Source: Staphylococcus simulans (GTDB taxonomy: Bacteria; Bacillota; Bacilli; Staphylococcales; Staphylococcaceae). Taken from it: a stretch of 64,000 nucleotides of DNA. The stretch lies in the NCBI RefSeq assembly GCF_002994445.1, contig NZ_MRZJ01000001.1:606456-670455 (forward strand), given 5' to 3'. Below, piece by piece: positions 31,204-40,087 of this stretch. The stretch's first letter is position 1, and each line of letters starts with the position of its first letter. Under the pieces are notes generated by a model. The model was given only the letters and a program-made list of their open reading frames with translations. It was not told the origin of the DNA and did not search any database. The position numbers and the translations under genes are program-made.

Positions 31204-32508
31204 TTAATTTTCCTTTCTTCTTATCTTTGTAATAAAGAAACCATCTGAATTAAAGTCTTGCGGCAAGATTTGCAACGTCTTGACCTTCTCTCCTGTTCTA
31301 GGATGCGAGAATGGTTCAAATTCAAAGTCTTTGTTTTGTTTTAAAAATGTATAGATAACATTTTCGTTTTCCATCTGTTCTATTGTACATGTTGAATAGA
31401 CGATTACGCCACCCGGTTTTACGAAATCTTTAATATTATTCATGATTTCCAGCTGTAATTCGACCAAACCGTCTACAGTATCTTTTGTCTGTGCATATTT
31501 TATTTCCGGTTTATGACGCAATACGCCCAACCCGCTGCAGGGTGCATCCACTAAAATTTTATCATATTTTTTATCATAAGGCTGTGTCGCATCGTGTTGG
31601 AAGGCATGTACATTCTTCAAACGCAGCTTCTTGATGTTATGTTCGATCAATTCAATTTTGTGTTCGTGAATATCTGTCGCATCAACCTGTCCAGTGCCTT
31701 GAAGCAATTCTGCTGTTTGGCAAGCTTTTCCGCCAGGTGCACTGCAGGCATCTAAAATCATTTCACCTTCAGTTGGTGCTAAAATTTCAGCGACGAACAT
31801 CGAACTTTTATCTTGAATCGATACATAACCGTCTTTGAATGCACGGCTTTCAACGACTGGACGGCCATAGATATGCAGACAATATGCAATATCGTTATCT
31901 TGCTGTACTTCGTACTCTTCCTTTTCTAATCTTGAAATCGCATCTTCAACAGTTGTACGATTCGTATTGACACGGACTGTTTGTCCCGGACGTTCAATCA
32001 AAGATTTTGCGATGGCTTCAGTTGTTTCAAGTCCATGATGAGTGACCCAGTGTTTTACAATCCATTTAGGAAGACTATATTCAATCGCAATACGCTGCTG
32101 ATCATCTTTAATCTCTGATGGGTCTGGTAATACGCTGCGCATCATATTACGCAAAATACCATTTACAACTTTACTGTTATGCAGGCCGCCGCGTTGTTTT
32201 GCGATTTCTACGGCTTCATTAATAATCGCATGATCTGGTATTTTATCTAAATACTTATACTGATAGATGCTCATCCATAAAAGCGTACGCATCCACCCTT
32301 TGATTCTTGTTTGTACAAACGGCTTTAAATAATAATCTAAAGTGAATTTATGTTTTAAAGTACCATAGACTAATTCTGTGAATAAGCCTTTATCTGCGCG
32401 GCTCAGTTCGCTTTCTTTCAGTACTTCGTTAATTTTCAAATTACTGTACGCTTTGTCTTGGTTAATCGACAATAAAGTTTCAAATGCTGCTTCTCTCACT
32501 GTTTGCAT
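31204..32508 (-). CDS. rsmB: 16S rRNA m5C967 methyltransferase RsmB
   Basis: 434 residues. The N-terminal NusB-like RNA-binding domain (about 1-130) is followed by the Nop2/Sun methyltransferase domain, with the SAM site LDACSAPGGKA near 245, the motif IV catalytic loop VDAPCSGLGVLRHKPEI near 315 and the second cysteine in YSTCTIEQMENE near 370. It methylates C967 of 16S rRNA. It starts at the fmt stop, overlapping by one base. Confidence 0.96.
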   Translation of the reverse strand: MQTVREAAFETLLSINQDKAYSNLKINEVLKESELSRADKGLFTELVYGTLKHKFTLDYYLKPFVQTRIKGWMRTLLWMSIYQYKYLDKIPDHAIINEAVEIAKQRGGLHNSKVVNGILRNMMRSVLPDPSEIKDDQQRIAIEYSLPKWIVKHWVTHHGLETTEAIAKSLIERPGQTVRVNTNRTTVEDAISRLEKEEYEVQQDNDIAYCLHIYGRPVVESRAFKDGYVSIQDKSSMFVAEILAPTEGEMILDACSAPGGKACQTAELLQGTGQVDATDIHEHKIELIEHNIKKLRLKNVHAFQHDATQPYDKKYDKILVDAPCSGLGVLRHKPEIKYAQTKDTVDGLVELQLEIMNNIKDFVKPGGVIVYSTCTIEQMENENVIYTFLKQNKDFEFEPFSHPRTGEKVKTLQILPQDFNSDGFFITKIRRKEN

Positions 32509-33440
32509 TAATTTAAGACCTTCCCAACTAAGTCATCTTGATAACCGCTTAAGAAATTTGCAGTCGGCATACGTTTTTTGCCTGATAATTGAATTTCAGT
32601 CAAGGCAATCGCATCCGCTGAACCTGTTCCTACGATAATCGCTTTTTTCGTTGTTTCTATAATTTCTCCAGGTTCGCCGTTTTTGCCTTCAACAATTTTT
32701 GCCGCATATAACTTCATATTCGTATCATCCAATTTAGTATATACTACAGGCCATGGTGATAAACCGCGGATATGGTTGTAAACTGCTTGTGCAGGCTGTG
32801 TCCAATCAATACGTTCATCTTCTCGGCTGATATTTGACGCAAAAGTGGCTTCTGCTTCATTTTGTTCGATACGGTCATTAGTACCATTAATAATATCCGG
32901 TAATGTTTTCGCTAATAAATCTGCACCTAAGAAGCTTAATTTATCATGCATTGAACCCACATCGTCATTTTCTTCGATTTCAATGGCTTGCTGCGAAATA
33001 ATATCACCCGCATCTAATTTAGGTGCCATATACATAATTGTGACACCTGTTTCTTTTTCGCCATCGATAATCGCTTGATGAATCGGTGCACCGCCTCTGT
33101 ATTTCGGTAATAAAGAAGCATGCACATTAATCGCACCAAGTTTTGGTGCATCTAATAAAGCTTTAGGCAGAATTTGCCCGAATGCAGCTGTTACAATCAA
33201 ATCAGGCTCTAAATCAATCAACTTCTGCAAGTCTTCTGAAGTTGAAATCTTTTCAGGTTGATAGACTTCAATTCCATGCTCTAAAGCAACTTTTTTAACA
33301 GGCGGAGGTGTCATCACACGTTTACGTCCTACCGGTCTGTCTGGTTGTGTCACCACTGCGATAACATCCTCTTTAGCTATCAGCATTTCTAATACTTTTG
33401 TAGAGAAATCAGGTGTTCCCATAAATATAATTCTACTCAT
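32508..33440 (-). CDS. fmt: Methionyl-tRNA formyltransferase
   Basis: 310 residues, formylates initiator Met-tRNA using 10-formyl-tetrahydrofolate. Catalytic signature [21 protein letters not shown] near residue 105 and the folate-binding stretch [12 protein letters not shown] near 138; the C-terminal OB domain (about 205-310) binds tRNA. It overlaps the deformylase-like gene by eight bases, so the two are coupled. Confidence 0.97.
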   Translation of the reverse strand: MSRIIFMGTPDFSTKVLEMLIAKEDVIAVVTQPDRPVGRKRVMTPPPVKKVALEHGIEVYQPEKISTSEDLQKLIDLEPDLIVTAAFGQILPKALLDAPKLGAINVHASLLPKYRGGAPIHQAIIDGEKETGVTIMYMAPKLDAGDIISQQAIEIEENDDVGSMHDKLSFLGADLLAKTLPDIINGTNDRIEQNEAEATFASNISREDERIDWTQPAQAVYNHIRGLSPWPVVYTKLDDTNMKLYAAKIVEGKNGEPGEIIETTKKAIIVGTGSADAIALTEIQLSGKKRMPTANFLSGYQDDLVGKVLN

Positions 33441-33921
33441 CTTCTAAATACGCCTCCAATTCTTCTTCTGTCAATTGCTTTTCTATTTTATCGGTAAATG
33501 GAATGCCTTCTAATTGATCTATAATATGCAGCAGCATTCTCGCAACATCATCATAGGCTGTTAGTTCTACTGTGTTGCCTTGCAAATCATTGCTTTGAAC
33601 GACAATCATTTTGCTTCTCTCTACTGTCCCGAAAACACCAGGAAATGAAACATCGCCTTCTAAATCTGTAATCGTTTCATCAGATTGCCGAACAATTTTC
33701 GGATTAATCAACTGTAATAAACCTTCCGCTTCCATATCTATAATGGCTGCTTGTTGTGAAACCCCGATTTGCGGTGCGCATAACGCTGACGCTTCACAAT
33801 CATACAAAGTATCTTCTATATTTAATAATAACTGTTTTAAGTCACTGTCAAACTTATTTATATTTGCTGCAGGTTGGCGCAAAATTTTACTGTTCGCAGA
33901 TACAAGAGGTTTCACTGCCAT
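33433..33921 (-). CDS. Peptide deformylase-like protein without metal ligands
   Basis: 162 residues with the deformylase fold and gene position (before fmt), but its three active-site motifs are altered. Motif 1 reads SALCAPQIG (family GxGLAAxQ); motif 2 reads EGDVSFPG where the metal-binding cysteine of EGCLS should be; motif 3 reads LHIIDQLEG where HExDH is needed, losing the general base and one metal histidine. By established knowledge these residues are essential, so deformylase activity is very unlikely. Degenerate deformylase copies have been reported in staphylococci. The active enzyme must be encoded elsewhere. It starts the def-like/fmt operon with TATAAT at 33953-33958. Confidence 0.9.
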   Translation of the reverse strand: MAVKPLVSANSKILRQPAANINKFDSDLKQLLLNIEDTLYDCEASALCAPQIGVSQQAAIIDMEAEGLLQLINPKIVRQSDETITDLEGDVSFPGVFGTVERSKMIVVQSNDLQGNTVELTAYDDVARMLLHIIDQLEGIPFTDKIEKQLTEEELEAYLEDE

Positions 33922-33952
33922 TTTTATCGACTCCTTAAAAATTCATCATTCC

Positions 33953-33994
33953 ATTATAGCGTAAATCTACCAGAAAAGCGACCATTGCTTTTCT
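33953..33994 (-). promoter_or_regulatory. Promoter region of the def-like/fmt operon
   Basis: TATAAT at 33953-33958 on the minus strand lies about 32 bases before the start codon. A perfect 8-bp inverted repeat (33972-33979 with 33987-33994, AGAAAAGC/GCTTTTCT) overlaps the weak -35 region and could be an operator or a transcript hairpin from upstream. Confidence 0.5.
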
Positions 33995-34112
33995 CCCCCC
34001 CATTTTCTACATTTCTGTGAAGAAGGTTCAATTTTATATGAAAAGGGTATACTATTAACATTGTATAAAAATTTGGTTTATACGGATAGTTTGTTGAAGG
34101 TGGTGAAGTAAA

Positions 34113-34403
34113 ATGGATGATATCACAAGAGATCAAGCATTTATCGTCGCAGTGCTTTATAAGTACTACACAGAACATTTAAATGCAGGTATGTCACCAA
34201 AACAAGCCAACGATTTCAAAGATTCACATACGCTTCATGATGATTATTTCTGTGACAAAGACAAAGCAACTTTCCTAGACAACCTCAAAGTCCTTTTTGA
34301 TAAAGACTATGTTGAAGGCGAATGGGATGGTACAAAAATAAATGATGTACGTGTTTCAGAAAAAGGGTTTGACGCAGTGGATACAAATTTATTAAGTAAA
34401 TAA
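34113..34403 (+). CDS. Small acidic protein, possible winged-helix fold
   Basis: 96 residues from ATG 34113, nine bases after AAGGTGG. I do not recognise the family with confidence. The pattern (helical N-terminus with a tyrosine-rich stretch, a middle helix, then a VEGEWDG...VRVSEKGFDAV hairpin and helix) resembles small winged-helix proteins in which the last element reads LTEKG. There is no membrane segment. It is transcribed divergently from the deformylase-like gene and ends at a bidirectional terminator bordering the polysaccharide region. Confidence 0.75.
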   Translation: MDDITRDQAFIVAVLYKYYTEHLNAGMSPKQANDFKDSHTLHDDYFCDKDKATFLDNLKVLFDKDYVEGEWDGTKINDVRVSEKGFDAVDTNLLSK

Positions 34404-34438
34404 TCCGCCCTTTTAAAACAAGATATCAAAAACCAAAA

Positions 34439-34479
34439 GGAAGATTTTCAATCTCAACCAGATGAAAATCTTCCTTTTT
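34439..34479. terminator. Bidirectional terminator at the edge of the polysaccharide region
   Basis: A perfect 12-bp inverted repeat (34439-34450 with 34463-34474) with T residues on the plus side and A-rich sequence on the other. It ends the small plus-strand gene and the EpsG-like gene. Confidence 0.9.
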
Positions 34480-34510
34480 ACTTTTTAACTATCCAAACAT
34501 TACATAATCC

Positions 34511-35503
34511 TTACTCTGCACTCTGCTGTTTGCGTATATCCCCATGCACTTGCGACACTCGAAAATACAATATTTTATCTTTAAGAAATTGCATACCATA
34601 TGGTAATAAAACGATTAAGAAAAACCAATTATACATCGCAATACGATCTGAAAAGGCTAAGAAGCCTAACAAACAAAACAAGCTGCCCGTCAATAACATG
34701 TAGTTCATTAAACCTGCAGTGATAATATGCGATTTATAAAGAACAAAAGCCATAACAATGATAGCAGTTGTAAAAATCAAAAAGTCTAAACGATTCCCGC
34801 TGGATTCAGACAAGCTGTAATAAAGCGGCGATGTATAACGTTTGAACATTGGCAGCGTTCCGAATAATTTACGATTGATATCTGTCACAAACAACACACA
34901 AGCAAATAAATAACCTAACACTGCATATTTCACTTTAATATGCTTGTTAATAAGCAGAATCAAGACAATCAAAAAGCTTGATGAATGCAGTAAAGGAAAT
35001 ATAAAGATACATAAACGCTTAATGCCTTTAAAGTTGAACATGATGAGTAATAGTCCAAATACAAAGGTTTGTCTGATAATGTTTGTAGACATGACTAAAA
35101 ACATCGGGAAGTACGTATATATTGCTAAAGCAAATAATGATAAGTGTTTGTCTTCAAAGAAGCGGTACAATCCAATAGTAATCAGTACATTCGTTGCTAA
35201 AACAAAAACCGTAAAGGTTAAGTCAGGTACTGTATGCAATAAGATCCATAAAATGACTGTAAATACAGGTTCAAATATATGCACATCTAGTACATGACCG
35301 AAACTTGCATGCATGACTTCTTCAAATCCGATTAAATAAGATAAATAATCAGTAGATTTAGTAATGCTTTTGTTGAGCAGCTCATAAAACAAATTGCCTG
35401 TTAACACCATATATAACAGTAATAACACACCTTTGCTTAATTGGATCCGGGAGAAATAAATGATACAAATCAGTATAATTAAAGCACTTGCGATATATAT
35501 CAT
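34511..35503 (-). CDS. EpsG-like polysaccharide polymerase, membrane protein
   Basis: 330 residues from ATG 35503 (AGGGAAG 7 bases upstream), with about nine or ten membrane segments. The motifs STDYLSY near residue 50, IFEPVF near 80, NIIRQTF near 142 and FPLLHSSSF near 170 match the EpsG family, membrane proteins proposed to polymerise exopolysaccharide repeats in Bacillus biofilm and related clusters. It is the second gene of a two-gene unit after the fused CapA-CapB protein, and the third predicted polymerase in this region. The C-terminal tail is basic and cytoplasmic. Confidence 0.78.
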   Translation of the reverse strand: MIYIASALIILICIIYFSRIQLSKGVLLLLYMVLTGNLFYELLNKSITKSTDYLSYLIGFEEVMHASFGHVLDVHIFEPVFTVILWILLHTVPDLTFTVFVLATNVLITIGLYRFFEDKHLSLFALAIYTYFPMFLVMSTNIIRQTFVFGLLLIMFNFKGIKRLCIFIFPLLHSSSFLIVLILLINKHIKVKYAVLGYLFACVLFVTDINRKLFGTLPMFKRYTSPLYYSLSESSGNRLDFLIFTTAIIVMAFVLYKSHIITAGLMNYMLLTGSLFCLLGFLAFSDRIAMYNWFFLIVLLPYGMQFLKDKILYFRVSQVHGDIRKQQSAE

Positions 35504-35633
35504 CAGCAAACTTCCCTGCTATATAAATTCTTGTTGCGTAATTCTTGTTGATTAAACATTTTATCTCACCTTCAAACAGCAGCGTCCTTAACGTATAAGT
35601 ATATACAGCTGCTTTGATTCTTTTGTGATTAGT

Positions 35634-36950
35634 TTAGGCTTTATTTAAGACAACTCCTAAAATAGCTGCTTTCGTTCTTTGCAGTAATTTTTCAGCCCGT
35701 TGTAATGCTTCTGCATGATTACGTTTCACGTCAACCACCATTAATACATTTTTGCTTGCTTTGGCGAATAATTGGGCATCTGGGCTTTCTTCTAGAGAAG
35801 CGGTATCAATCACTAACACATCATAACTTTCATTCAATGATTGAATCAGTGCTTGTAATTTGGATGCACTGAAATATTCAGTTGAACGCTTAATCTCATT
35901 ACCTGCAGTTAATAGCTGTAAATTTGTAATTGTTGTAGATTGAATACCCTCGCTGATTTTCGATGGATGCGCTAAGTTGTCAGCCAAGCCATTATCATTT
36001 TTAACATTGAATATAGTATGTTGTGACGGGTGATATACATTACCGTCAATCAACAACGTACGATAACCCGCTTTGGCATACATAGCCGCAAGATGGGCTG
36101 AAAGCAATGATTTTCCAGTTGCTGCACGTTCAGAAGTAATCACAACAGATTTCAAGTCATCATTCATAGCAAGATTTGCTTGAATCTGATTCACTTGTTG
36201 GAAGAATGCTGTTCGGTCCTCTGCTTTTACTGCTTTGAAATCCATACCAAGTATCTGATTTTGTTGATGGGCTTCATGATGCTTACTGCTTTTAACTTTC
36301 TTGATTACGCCTAATACAGGTAATTTCAAATACCAATCGGCTGTACTTTCATTTTTGACTCTTTTGTCTAAAAGGAATACTAATAAAATAACAATCGTTT
36401 CTGCAATTGCACCAAAGACGAAACAAATTACAGCAGCTTTCAAAGGTTTCGGTGAAACTTTCACTGCATCTGATGCATTAGTCAAAACAGAAACTTTATC
36501 AATGTTCATATATAAATCCGCATGATTGCTGAAAACACGTGCGGTAGTATTCGCAATTGCAACCGCATCTTTTTGGTGCTTGCTTACGACGTTGATATTA
36601 ATCAACTCTGACCCCGCTTGGTTATTTACATTAATCATACCAGCTAGCGTTTTGGCTGAATATTTGTGATCCAGTTCTTTTGAAACTTCATCTAATATTT
36701 TCGATGTTTTAATGACTTCTGTATAAGTTTTAACGAGCTGGCTGTTAGATTGCTGCTGCTGATCTAAGATTTGCTTAATAGTTTTCGTCTGATTGACCAG
36801 TACTTGTGATGTAGCTGAATATTTAGGATGAATCAAGAATGTACTGACTCCCCATCCTAAAACGGCCAATATAATCGGAACTATCAGCAATAATTTATAA
36901 TACTTTTTCAGCATTGCGAATAGACTTGCGATATCAATATTCTTTTCCAT
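35634..36950 (-). CDS. Fused CapA-CapB (Wzc-like) protein with degraded kinase site
   Basis: 438 residues from ATG 36950 (GGAGG 5 bases upstream). Residues 1-215 are a chain-length determinant domain with membrane segments at about 20-40 and 170-192, close in sequence to the CapA of unit 1. Residues about 260-438 are a CapB-like kinase fold in the same chain, unlike the separate CapA and CapB usual in Firmicutes. The site is altered: Walker A reads SERAATGKS (the conserved glycine is lost), Walker A' reads LLIDGNVYHP instead of DGDMRKP, and Walker B reads VIDTAS instead of IDTPP. The chain ends at GVVLNKA, without a tyrosine tail. ATP binding may persist but autophosphorylation looks lost. 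It heads a two-gene unit. Confidence 0.9.
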   Translation of the reverse strand: MEKNIDIASLFAMLKKYYKLLLIVPIILAVLGWGVSTFLIHPKYSATSQVLVNQTKTIKQILDQQQQSNSQLVKTYTEVIKTSKILDEVSKELDHKYSAKTLAGMINVNNQAGSELININVVSKHQKDAVAIANTTARVFSNHADLYMNIDKVSVLTNASDAVKVSPKPLKAAVICFVFGAIAETIVILLVFLLDKRVKNESTADWYLKLPVLGVIKKVKSSKHHEAHQQNQILGMDFKAVKAEDRTAFFQQVNQIQANLAMNDDLKSVVITSERAATGKSLLSAHLAAMYAKAGYRTLLIDGNVYHPSQHTIFNVKNDNGLADNLAHPSKISEGIQSTTITNLQLLTAGNEIKRSTEYFSASKLQALIQSLNESYDVLVIDTASLEESPDAQLFAKASKNVLMVVDVKRNHAEALQRAEKLLQRTKAAILGVVLNKA

Positions 36951-36998
36951 GATGTCCTCCAAAGATGTTTTCGAATTATTTTATATTGCACATCATAT

Positions 36999-37027
36999 AT
37001 TATAGTGTATGTGTCACACTTTTTGTA
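36999..37027 (-). promoter_or_regulatory. Promoter of the capAB-fusion unit, with a palindrome in the spacer
   Basis: On the minus strand TATAAT (36999-37004) and a weak TACAAA (37022-37027) are 17 bases apart. The odd palindrome GTGTCACAC (37011-37019) fills the spacer and could be a repressor or activator site. Confidence 0.55.
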
Positions 37028-37059
37028 TGTTTATTTCAGCTTAAACACACTGATAATAA

Positions 37060-37100
37060 TGAAATGCACCTGCGCAAATCACTTTACACAGATGCATCTG
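37060..37100 (-). terminator. Probable terminator of unit 2
   Basis: Arms ATGCATCTG and CAGGTGCAT (37089-37097 and 37064-37072 region) pair with one G-U, followed only by TTTCATTATTAT, so termination may be incomplete and unit 3 could receive some readthrough. Confidence 0.55.
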
Positions 37101-37125
37101 AATAGATTTTTAAAATTTATACTTA

Positions 37126-37926
37126 TTATTTTTTAAACCGGCTGCGTTGCCACACTCTTACTTTTCTGATTTGATATTTTAAGTTCTCGAATCCAGTGAC
37201 AAGTAAAAAGGTAGGTCGATTGATCTTTTTATCTCTGTATAAACTTCTGAAGACGAACAAGACACCTTCATGCATTTTTCTTAAGTTGGCTGTTAAGCCG
37301 CTTTCACCAAAGTCCTCTTTGTAAGAGAAACACATCACTTTATTGATGAAGACACCTTTTTGGTGATCGCCTAGTATTTCACCCCATAACATCAAATCTT
37401 CTACATAACGCATTCTATGTTTGAATGCATATTGCCCATCGTTTTTCATCATAACTGAACGTACTGGGATTATATTTTTGAGTAAAATCGGAATAAGATG
37501 CAGTCGTTTAACACTGAAATGTGCTTTATCACTTGGCACATAACCTTCAAATTGTGCAGATTGATGTGCGCTGAAATAAGCATCTGTTGTTTCCATAACT
37601 TTCAACTGTACTTCTAACTTTTCTTTTGTCCATGAATCATCTGAATCTAAAAATGCGATATAGTCCCCTGATGCAATAGATAATGCATTATTTCTAGCGT
37701 TGCCGCATCCTACATTTTCTTTTAACGAAACGACTTTCACTGTCTCTATTTTGCTTAATTCAGCTAATTTATTATCATCTTCAGGAGTATTGCTGAAGTC
37801 GTTGACAATAATAATTTCTTTAGGTTGAACCGTTTGTTCTAAAACTGAGTTGACTGCTCTTTCAATTGTTTCACTCGACTTGAAATACGGAATGACGACT
37901 GAAACTGTTTTATGGTTTGTATTCAT
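37126..37926 (-). CDS. Family 2 glycosyltransferase
   Basis: 266 residues of a GT-A fold transferase. The nucleotide-sugar site starts VSVVIPYFKSSETIERAVNSV near residue 8, with FLDSDD (the DxD metal motif) near residue 95. The C-terminal part is basic with no membrane segment, so the enzyme should be peripheral on the inner face. It would add one sugar to the unit 2 lipid-linked repeat; donor and linkage cannot be told. It overlaps the preceding phosphatase gene by one base and is the last gene of unit 2. Confidence 0.9.
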   Translation of the reverse strand: MNTNHKTVSVVIPYFKSSETIERAVNSVLEQTVQPKEIIIVNDFSNTPEDDNKLAELSKIETVKVVSLKENVGCGNARNNALSIASGDYIAFLDSDDSWTKEKLEVQLKVMETTDAYFSAHQSAQFEGYVPSDKAHFSVKRLHLIPILLKNIIPVRSVMMKNDGQYAFKHRMRYVEDLMLWGEILGDHQKGVFINKVMCFSYKEDFGESGLTANLRKMHEGVLFVFRSLYRDKKINRPTFLLVTGFENLKYQIRKVRVWQRSRFKK

Positions 37927-38654
37927 TATTTTAAATACCTGTAAGCATCTATCTTTTTATCCTGCCATATCCTTTCTGAGTTGTTCATTAAGTAAGCTTT
38001 AAATTCTTCGTCTTTAATTTTGTTGTAACATTTATCAATACAAAAGATACGTTTATTATTATTGTGGGCATCGCTGCCGATGAAATGAAACTTTTTATGT
38101 TTAATCATATATTTCGCAGTCTTTTTAACATCACGGCCATAATCCCCTAAAATAGAAGCCGCATTCATTTGAAGCAGACATCCCATTTCTACCAGCTGAT
38201 CAAGCATTTTCGGATTATTTCTGATTTGTGCATTGCGCTCAGGGTGAGCAATAACCGGCACAAAACCTTTATCGACCAATGAAACTAAAATATCCTTAAT
38301 AAAATACGGATAATTGTCAAAAGGCAATTCCACTAAGTAATACAGACTGCCATTACCGAGATTCAAAAGTTTATCATTATCCCAATGGATATAAAACTTT
38401 TCATCCAAATGAATTTCTTGCCCACCTTTGACTGTGATATCAATTCCTGCTTCTGCTAAGTGTGTATTAAGTATCTCCACCTTTTCCAGGATTTCATGTT
38501 TATCAGATTCGAAGACATTCGTTTTATAGTGCGGCGTAGTAATAATCTTTCTAATACCGATAGAATATGCATATTCTGCCATTTCTATCGCTTCTTCCAG
38601 GCTTTTAGGCCCATCATCTATAGACCAAACGATATGATCATGTATATCAATCAT
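37926..38654 (-). CDS. capC: CpsB/CapC-type tyrosine-protein phosphatase (unit 2)
   Basis: 242 residues of the PHP family, manganese-dependent phosphatases that dephosphorylate the CapB tyrosine kinase. Metal-binding motifs are visible: DIHDHI at residues 3-8, TTPHY near 40, GQEIH near 78, HPERN near 137 and GSDAHN near 192. Unusually it lies near the distal end of its operon rather than directly after capB. A second copy is in unit 1. Start overlaps the flippase stop by four bases. Confidence 0.92.
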   Translation of the reverse strand: MIDIHDHIVWSIDDGPKSLEEAIEMAEYAYSIGIRKIITTPHYKTNVFESDKHEILEKVEILNTHLAEAGIDITVKGGQEIHLDEKFYIHWDNDKLLNLGNGSLYYLVELPFDNYPYFIKDILVSLVDKGFVPVIAHPERNAQIRNNPKMLDQLVEMGCLLQMNAASILGDYGRDVKKTAKYMIKHKKFHFIGSDAHNNNKRIFCIDKCYNKIKDEEFKAYLMNNSERIWQDKKIDAYRYLK

Positions 38655-40087
38655 GAAGAACGCTCCCTTCTTAAAATTCCATTGAGGACAATCAGCAAGT
38701 ATTTATTTCTTAATATTAAGTTACACACCAAATAAAGCATAATACCTGTCATGATTTCAATGAATGTAGTAATAACCGGATGGTGCAGATAATGTGCAAC
38801 CAGCATAATACTTAAGTACATTACTGCTGAAGCACACAGTGCTTTAATGATATTGCGATAGTCTAATACAATGTTTAATTTTCTAATATCAATCCAACGC
38901 CAAATCAAAATCATCATCTCTGCCACTATTCTTGCTAAGCCTATGCCGTACAGCCCGAAGGGCAAGACCAGTACAATGGAACAAATAATATTTAAAATAC
39001 CGCCTGCAATCAGCGATAAATTATACGATTTCACCATATTTTGCGACAGCAAGTATTGTCGGCTGATCATCATATTCAACGGAATAATCAGCAGCAAAAT
39101 TGATAACACTGTCATTAAAGGCACAGATTCATAGAATGCTTTACCGAAAAACCATTGATAAAAATCAGGCATAATTGCGACAATGCCGAACACCATAGGA
39201 ATCGTCAGCATTAATTGAATATGCATGTTGTTTTCTAGAATCCGCTGAATTGAATGGTTATGTTCACGTGTAATTCTTGTTAATCTCGGTATCATCACTA
39301 AATCAATCGTATTAATTAAAATAATCGCTACTGTTAAAATATTAAAGGTATTCGCAAATATCCCTACATCTCTATACGACATCATTAACCCTATAATCAG
39401 ACAGTTAATACTGGTAAAGAGATTCAGTTGGCCATTTGGTAAAAAGTAGGCAAATGATGTTTTCAAAATAGTCCAAACTTCTTGCCAATCGATTGTAATA
39501 AAGCTGATTTCTTTAAATACATTGAAATAAAGCGGAATTTGATTAAATACTGTAATCGCCGCAATAATAAATACATAAAGTGCCATATCCGATTGGTCAT
39601 GAACAAATCCGACTACCACAATTAATACGAGCATCGACATAAGCATATTGATGATACTTGGCAGTTTAAATCTCTCCATACCTGCGTAATACCAAGAAAT
39701 ATCAAAGAATGAACCGACAATGAAGACACCTTGCAAGTAAAAGATCAAGCGGTATTCTGTTATAAAATAATGAATCGTGATGATATACAGTATTAATACA
39801 ACAACAGACAAAATAGCCTTACTCATAAAGATATTCCAAAATGTCTTTGATAGTTGTGCTTTGTTTGCATCATTTTCTGCAATCAACCGGTTAAAGTAGA
39901 GTTGAATACCTAACCCAGAAAACATCAAAAAGTACTGTACGATAGTAAATGAAAATGAAGTAACACCTACACCGCTCGGACCGAAAGCTCTGGAAATAAT
40001 AGGGATTGTGATAATAGGTGTAATGATGCGGATAATTTGATACAAACCTTGGAAAATCAAATTTTCCTTCAAAGAATTTTTATTCAT
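38651..40087 (-). CDS. Wzx-type polysaccharide flippase (unit 2)
   Basis: 478 residues from ATG 40087, six bases after AGAGGTG. About 12-14 membrane segments and the N-terminal signature of the MATE-like polysaccharide exporters (IIRIITPIITIPIISRAFGPSGVG) are visible. It would move the undecaprenyl-linked repeat across the membrane for the polymerase encoded just upstream. It overlaps that gene by eight bases. Confidence 0.9.
   Translation of the reverse strand: MNKNSLKENLIFQGLYQIIRIITPIITIPIISRAFGPSGVGVTSFSFTIVQYFLMFSGLGIQLYFNRLIAENDANKAQLSKTFWNIFMSKAILSVVVLILYIITIHYFITEYRLIFYLQGVFIVGSFFDISWYYAGMERFKLPSIINMLMSMLVLIVVVGFVHDQSDMALYVFIIAAITVFNQIPLYFNVFKEISFITIDWQEVWTILKTSFAYFLPNGQLNLFTSINCLIIGLMMSYRDVGIFANTFNILTVAIILINTIDLVMIPRLTRITREHNHSIQRILENNMHIQLMLTIPMVFGIVAIMPDFYQWFFGKAFYESVPLMTVLSILLLIIPLNMMISRQYLLSQNMVKSYNLSLIAGGILNIICSIVLVLPFGLYGIGLARIVAEMMILIWRWIDIRKLNIVLDYRNIIKALCASAVMYLSIMLVAHYLHHPVITTFIEIMTGIMLYLVCNLILRNKYLLIVLNGILRRERSS

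Noticed and set aside
33954..34178. Minus-strand frame upstream of the def-like gene
   Set aside because: It overlaps the promoter and the start of the opposing small gene, has no ribosome site and resembles nothing.
34439..34474. Inverted repeat considered as an attachment-site or insertion-sequence end
   Set aside because: It is a single hairpin with T tracts, best explained as a bidirectional terminator; no matching direct repeat was seen at the far edge near 56-57 kb, and no integrase or transposase is present.
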